From contig NZ_CP049863.1 in the NCBI RefSeq assembly GCF_011299575.1, positions 2,170,001-2,234,000 of the forward strand: a DNA stretch of 64,000 nucleotides, written 5' to 3'. Both the position numbers and the translations under genes were made by a program. Under the pieces are notes generated by a model. That model ran no database searches, was not told the origin of the DNA, and saw nothing but the letters and a program-made list of their open reading frames with translations. This stretch comes from Leucobacter viscericola (GTDB lineage: Bacteria > Actinomycetota > Actinomycetes > Actinomycetales > Microbacteriaceae). Below, piece after piece: positions 60,701-64,000 of this stretch (within the stretch, counting starts at the first letter, position 1; the number at the start of each line of letters is the position of its first letter).

Positions 60701-61451
60701 GATGGTGGAAGAACTTGTCGAGTCGTTTCCGGAAGGTCCAGTAATTGTCGATGTCTCCGGGTTAACCAAGCCACTAATTTATTGCTTCACGAATACGGTT
60801 CTTAGGTCCCGGCATCGGCTCTTTATTGTGCACAGTGCGGCAAAAATGTATTTCCCTGCACCGGAAGAACTCAGCCCAATGCTTAAGCTACTTGACTCAG
60901 GAAAGTTCCCAGAGGGATTAAGGGGCCTCGATGCGATTACGCCTGGGGAGGGCACTTCGTTTCAGTCTGTGACAATTGGGGAGCCGTGGATTGATGCATC
61001 GCTTCGCTCACTCTTAATTGCATTCGTAACTCTGAAGTATCGCCGACTTGATGCGATCCTTGGAGGTATCTCGGCGGATAAAATTATTGGGGTGCGGACG
61101 ACTCACTCGACAGCGCCGAAAGGAGCAGAAAGTCGTGCGATCGGCATGATTAGTGACTATCTGGTTTCAGGGCAAAACGGTGTTTTGAGGTCTGCAGGTG
61201 CGATGGATGCCAAAGTTACCTATGACTTGCTCATGGAATACTATGATGAATATGTTCTTGATGATGCATATAGAATTGATGTTGCTTTGACTGGGACGAA
61301 AATGCAGACTGTTGGAGTCGGCGCTTTTTCGGCAGTAGGCAAAATCGCGAGTGTGCTTTATTCGGCTCCTGCGAATCGTGACACCACTCGATTTACGAAG
61401 GGCATCGGGCGGACCCGTCTATTTGAGTTGACGGTTAAACGGAGTCGTTGA
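57765..61451 (+). CDS. Kinase-like/P-loop ATPase fusion protein of unknown system, 1228 aa
   Basis: Domain order by eye: a short Cys/His segment (C5, H8, C20, C23); a protein-kinase-like domain with glycine loop LGRGFYAVSYR, Lys70 in VMKV, catalytic loop HNDLHGGNAA (Asp183) and DIG at 214-216 instead of DFG; a P-loop ATPase with GMRGCGKT at 354-361 and Walker B LFLLDD at ~519-524; a long helical region; an acidic linker ~860-900; and a C-terminal alpha/beta domain ~905-1110 (AAVGFEDRASESLEML, VIVDVSGLTKPLIY). AAAGGAGGTG precedes the ATG. AT-rich composition suggests transfer. The STAND-like layout and pairing with a nucleotide enzyme recall defence systems; this is inference only. Confidence 0.8.
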   Translation: MEYICFFHPRLKGFSPEELCKECGRRFDFPSQNPPKTIHGLIVESELGRGFYAVSYRVRNPRTGVATVMKVTPKGVYEPPDPNCEARGGYGERRDFENESKTHVALQEISEIAHIIEWGGDTEEFGGVPLEVFWTQMELVRGETIDHYYSKGDILSPRTIAQVAEDLLTLSEKLELKGIYHNDLHGGNAAIVELAPENQRRRAIDPSIAVKVFDIGSAAKTDGADFAPKRFSDLEQISSQIHRLLDRFDDSVSSSEIVPSDVRLSAQLRKVAQTYAQVDWKSRRSTASDMLHEVRRAYTLSVNPEQYRPIEFQSVQDHYNAQTLPPAYAKTLIHDPDGLWTKAMTSAGPQLVVGMRGCGKTMLLRSLEWSAHAVLNRGENQNDARVRLEEQSYLGLFVSCAYLLRAPREQVGRGALQRLYLAYAREAVRAALTCEVHNLGEIQPEAMDRLCELIKATVPTFELKGDAASFHQVELELSKAIQRDVPDHVRRAFVPLEAFTELAKGIRSLVDIWESKTVLFLLDDVSKRFVSEEDLTDLLTQFCLKSETFGFKISTETQTQVLHSPSGERALEGRDYQVFDLGERVLQALSGRKGSRFLAEILDRRQRLVGGELSISAKAKLGDQSLRALAEAIRTSGPEDSPGRKSYYHGLSALAAVCVGDIGDVLQIFHKMTTDVSPTEKVSPKHQHRVFVDEGRLRLLSLVKLEVDDAWYFNHSVAFASASYQELVQRERIRQYADIFIEIDSSDKSAFQRLMALVDKGVYIIIGFRQRSKTIEGDPIYQFALRFRKLFGLYHGMPLSNRDRFELNGEDVPKWLKEPTSEILTSLGGSSDSGAYGWLPQILDDEEELLDVQPGQSIFELEAAPAPTLFDDKSFAEDKGDEAKSGAPRTANNVAIDELPIGPDTLNWASATLVAAVGFEDRASESLEMLAKQGVTSVGSLVLARYAEAGNAVDIETACSKLSSRIQHFDVDTARDPSKMVEELVESFPEGPVIVDVSGLTKPLIYCFTNTVLRSRHRLFIVHSAAKMYFPAPEELSPMLKLLDSGKFPEGLRGLDAITPGEGTSFQSVTIGEPWIDASLRSLLIAFVTLKYRRLDAILGGISADKIIGVRTTHSTAPKGAESRAIGMISDYLVSGQNGVLRSAGAMDAKVTYDLLMEYYDEYVLDDAYRIDVALTGTKMQTVGVGAFSAVGKIASVLYSAPANRDTTRFTKGIGRTRLFELTVKRSR

Positions 61452-61508
61452 GGCAGGCCGGTTGTCCTGTGCTTTGGTGATTTGTTTTTGGAGCTGGCGT
61501 CTCATCTC

Positions 61509-62261
61509 CTAAACCAACAACCACCCCGCACCCAACACGGTAACCACCAAAACCCCAACCTCAAACACCCGCTGCGGCACTCGCGAAGCGACCCACCGCC
61601 CAAAGAACGCTCCCGCAATCACCCCGGGAATCAAAACCAGATCAAGCACCAAACTCTCCCAAGTCACCAGCCCGAGCCCCACCGAAAGAGGCAGCTTAGC
61701 CACGTTCACCATGGCGAAGAACCACGCCGCGGTGCCCAGAAACTCCTTGACGGGAAAGCGCGCGGCCAGAAAGTACATGGACATGACGGGTCCACCCGCA
61801 TTGGCCACCATCGTCGTGAATCCGCCCAGCGATCCATACCCCACACTGGCCAAGCGGCTGCCAGCCACAGATCCAGAGCCCTGCGAGATCCACCGCCTCC
61901 AAACGGTCACAGCAACGACCAGCAGCAGGATTACCCCGATCACCCGTCGCACCGACGAGTCATCGGCCAGAGCCAAAAACAGCACACCGAGCAAAAGCCC
62001 ACCCACAACAGCAGGAGCCAGCCGCAGCAGAGCAGCCCAGTTAGCGTGCCGACGATACGTCCACACGGCAAAGATGTCGCCGACAATCAGCAGCACCAGC
62101 AGCACGCCGGTCGACTGCTTCGCGGGCATCAGCGCCGCAAAGATCGCAATAGAAACCGTATTGACCCCGGGCAGCGCGGTCTTCGAGAAGCCCACAATAA
62201 GCGCGGCCACACCAAGCAGAACCCAGGCGTAGACAGGCAGTTCGGGCAAAAGGAGACTCAC
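61509..62261 (-). CDS. TauE/SafE-family sulfite exporter-like permease
   Basis: A 250-residue membrane protein with about eight helices. The TauE/SafE repeat is seen as LLGVAALIVGFSKTALPGVN in the first half and GSLGGFTTMVANAGGPVMSM in the second. The family moves sulfite, organosulfonates or other small anions; the substrate is unknown here. GTG 62261 is the start. Composition returns to the high-GC host pattern, so the AT-rich island ends between 61451 and 61509. Confidence 0.88.
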   Translation of the reverse strand: MSLLLPELPVYAWVLLGVAALIVGFSKTALPGVNTVSIAIFAALMPAKQSTGVLLVLLIVGDIFAVWTYRRHANWAALLRLAPAVVGGLLLGVLFLALADDSSVRRVIGVILLLVVAVTVWRRWISQGSGSVAGSRLASVGYGSLGGFTTMVANAGGPVMSMYFLAARFPVKEFLGTAAWFFAMVNVAKLPLSVGLGLVTWESLVLDLVLIPGVIAGAFFGRWVASRVPQRVFEVGVLVVTVLGAGWLLV

Positions 62262-62368
62262 CTGCCCAGCATAGGCCCGGATTCATGTTGCATTGTGTAG
62301 ACAAACCAAAAATTACTCCGAATACAAACCCCAAAAATACGAGACCAAACACCCACCGCCCGTCAATT

Positions 62369-62386
62369 TGTCCTTTTGATAGGACA
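62369..62386. promoter_or_regulatory. IolR-like operator upstream of the sugar-porter gene
   Basis: TGTCCTTTTGATAGGACA is a perfect 6-6-6 inverted repeat. Its right half on the minus strand reads TGTCCTATCA, 9 of 10 to KGWCHTRACA, and TGTTAGG follows closely, also seen before iolC. This supports membership of the transporter gene in the inositol regulon. Confidence 0.55.
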
Positions 62387-62483
62387 TTGTTAGGCTCGCG
62401 AACAGCGCCTCCGCGCAACACCGCTCGGGGCTCGTAAAATGACGACGCGGTAGTTGCATTCGCCGTGTCAGGCAGGGGAAACC

Positions 62484-63917
62484 ATGGCCGTACATTTAGA
62501 TCAGGGCGTTTCGAAGCTCCCTCCGCTCACGGACGGATCGCACCGCCGCAGACTCGGCGTTGTCGCTCTGATCGCCACGTTCGGCGGTCTCCTCTTCGGT
62601 TACGACACCGGCGTCATCAATGGCGCACTCCGCCCCATGGCGGCAGAACTCGGGCTCACCCCCTTCACCGAGGGCGTCGTAGCGAGCTCTCTCATCTTCG
62701 CGGCAGCGATCGGCGCCATCTTCAGCGGCCGACTCTCTGACGCCTGGGGCCGCCGCAAAACCATCATCTTGCTGGCGGTCCTCTTTTTCGCCGGCACGGT
62801 CTTTGTAGTTGTCGCACCCGGCCTCGACATCTTGGTCATCGGTCGCATCCTGCTCGGCCTCGCGGTCGGCGGCGCCTCGACGGTCGTCCCGGTCTTCCTC
62901 GCCGAGCTCGCTCCCTACGAGATCCGCGGATCCCTCTCCGGTCGCAACGAACTCATGATCGTCGTCGGCCAGCTCGCCGCTTTCGTCATCAACGCGTTCA
63001 TCGGCAACGTCTTCGGCCACATCGAGGGTGTCTGGCGCATCATGTTCGCGATCTGCGCGCTGCCCGCGATTGCCCTCTTCTTCGGTATGTTGCGCATGCC
63101 CGAATCACCACGTTGGCTTGTGGATCACGGTCGCAACGAAGAAGCGCTCGTTGTACTCAAGTCGGTGCGCTCCGAGGATCGCGCTGTTGCGGAACTAGGC
63201 GACCTGACGGCTCTCGCGAGCGCCGAGAAGGAGCACCGCTCCATCAGTTGGCGCGCCATCTTCACGAACAAAAACCTGCTCAAGATCCTGCTCATCGGCA
63301 TTGGGGTCGGCATCGCCCAGCAGCTCACCGGCATCAACTCGATCATGTACTTCGGTCAGACCGTGCTCATCGAGTCGGGCTTCGACGAGAGTGCGGCCCT
63401 CATCGCGAACATCGCCCCGGGCATCATCGCCGTGGTTGGCGCCCTGATCGCCCTCTCGATGATGGACCGCTTCGACCGCCGCAAAACCTTCATCCTGGGC
63501 TTCTCGCTCACCACGGTCAGCCACCTGCTCATCGGTCTCGCGTCGATGCTGCTGCCTGTCGGCAACCCGCTTCGCCCATACATCATCCTGCTGCTCGTGG
63601 TGATCTTCGTGGGATCCATGCAGACCTTCCTCAACGTCGCAGTCTGGGTGTACCTCTCCGAGATCTTCCCGCTGCACATGCGCGGCTTCGGCATGGGCGT
63701 TTCGGTCTTCATGCTCTGGATCGCGAACGGCTTCCTGTCGCTCTACTTCCTCTCGCTGGTCGACGCGGTCGGGATCACCGGAACCTTCTTCCTCTTCGCT
63801 GCTGTTGGTGCACTCGCGCTCTTCTTCGTCTGGCGCTGCGTGCCCGAGACTCGCGGCCGCACGCTCGAGGCCCTCGAAGAAGACGTCACCACTGGCGCGA
63901 TCTACCTGAAGAAGTAG
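62484..63917 (+). CDS. iolT: MFS sugar porter, probable myo-inositol transporter
   Basis: A 477-residue sugar-porter family MFS protein with 12 predicted helices. Family marks are GGLLFGYDTGVINGAL, GRLSDAWGRRKT, PESPRWLVDHGR after helix 6, GIAQQLTGINSIMYFG in helix 7, and PETRGRTLEALEED at the end. These fit proton-coupled inositol/sugar symporters. ATG 62484 follows AGGGGAA. The upstream IolR-like palindrome, and the lack of another transporter in the inositol cluster, point to inositol; other sugars remain possible. Confidence 0.85.
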   Translation: MAVHLDQGVSKLPPLTDGSHRRRLGVVALIATFGGLLFGYDTGVINGALRPMAAELGLTPFTEGVVASSLIFAAAIGAIFSGRLSDAWGRRKTIILLAVLFFAGTVFVVVAPGLDILVIGRILLGLAVGGASTVVPVFLAELAPYEIRGSLSGRNELMIVVGQLAAFVINAFIGNVFGHIEGVWRIMFAICALPAIALFFGMLRMPESPRWLVDHGRNEEALVVLKSVRSEDRAVAELGDLTALASAEKEHRSISWRAIFTNKNLLKILLIGIGVGIAQQLTGINSIMYFGQTVLIESGFDESAALIANIAPGIIAVVGALIALSMMDRFDRRKTFILGFSLTTVSHLLIGLASMLLPVGNPLRPYIILLLVVIFVGSMQTFLNVAVWVYLSEIFPLHMRGFGMGVSVFMLWIANGFLSLYFLSLVDAVGITGTFFLFAAVGALALFFVWRCVPETRGRTLEALEEDVTTGAIYLKK

Positions 63918-64000
63918 GTTCGGGATCCGGGCCTTCCTCGGCTCGGCCTCTCGCCGCAAAAACACCAAAACCGCACGGGCACCTACATTCGCAAGAAGTA

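Noticed and set aside
63955..64000. Right edge reads RTGTYIRKK in one frame, like the TGAIYLKK end of the sugar porter
   Set aside because: Only about nine codons resemble the transporter C terminus, and the window ends there. Chance similarity cannot be excluded.

Overview
The window is high-GC DNA with actinobacterial character. It carries a mycothiol gene (mshA), a maleylpyruvate-isomerase-type mycothiol enzyme, a furA-katG pair, several probable leaderless promoters, LPXTG pili and a corynebacterial-style inositol cluster. A Microbacteriaceae genome such as Leucobacter is my best guess; that is inference from gene content, with no search behind it.

Layout. 1-13.1 kb is ordinary chromosome: purB (partial), a low-molecular-weight phosphatase with a coupled 54-residue membrane protein, a holin-family membrane protein, hisC, a three-gene 2-oxoacid dehydrogenase operon (E1 alpha, E1 beta, E2), a proline-rich membrane protein, furA-katG, an SDR dehydrogenase and a thioesterase. 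13.1-16.4 kb holds a surface protein with an unusual sorting signal next to an ECF sigma factor fused to a zinc-finger/membrane/extracellular tail. 16.6-20.6 kb holds a cation diffusion facilitator behind a CsoR-type operator, a DUF3800 protein, a VapBC-type toxin-antitoxin pair and mshA.

20.7-31.4 kb is a myo-inositol catabolic cluster (iolR, iolC, a Cgl0158-type aldolase, iolA, iolB, iolD, iolE, iolG, iolH-like). Its probable transporter lies at 62.5 kb behind a similar operator sequence. iolR and iolD are each broken by one missing base. 31.4-35.5 kb has a mycothiol-dependent enzyme, a heptad-repeat coiled-coil protein and a large LuxR-type ATPase regulator. 35.6-43.2 kb is a sortase-assembled pilus locus: major pilin, class C sortase and a 1655-residue RCC1-repeat adhesin that is frameshifted as given. 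A MarR regulator and a VOC protein share an operator at 44.1 kb.

44.6-55.9 kb is a complete class III lanthipeptide cluster: two identical 48-residue precursors, a LanKC synthetase, a prolyl-oligopeptidase, an ABC exporter, an ABC pair of the FtsX/BceAB type and a divergent two-component system. 55.9-61.5 kb is a visibly AT-richer island. It contains a decayed histidine kinase, then a two-gene unit of a thymidine-phosphorylase-like protein (frameshifted) overlapping a 1228-residue kinase/P-loop ATPase fusion. I cannot match that unit to a described system, and it is the best candidate here for something new. The window ends with a TauE/SafE permease and a sugar-porter gene, probably iolT.

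Two patterns cut across the window. Four genes (iolR, iolD, the RCC1 adhesin and the phosphorylase) are each broken by exactly one missing base in or beside a run of C or G, which suggests either homopolymer sequencing error or slippage. Several intergenic gaps carry long palindromes, and at least three of these share a common nested architecture.
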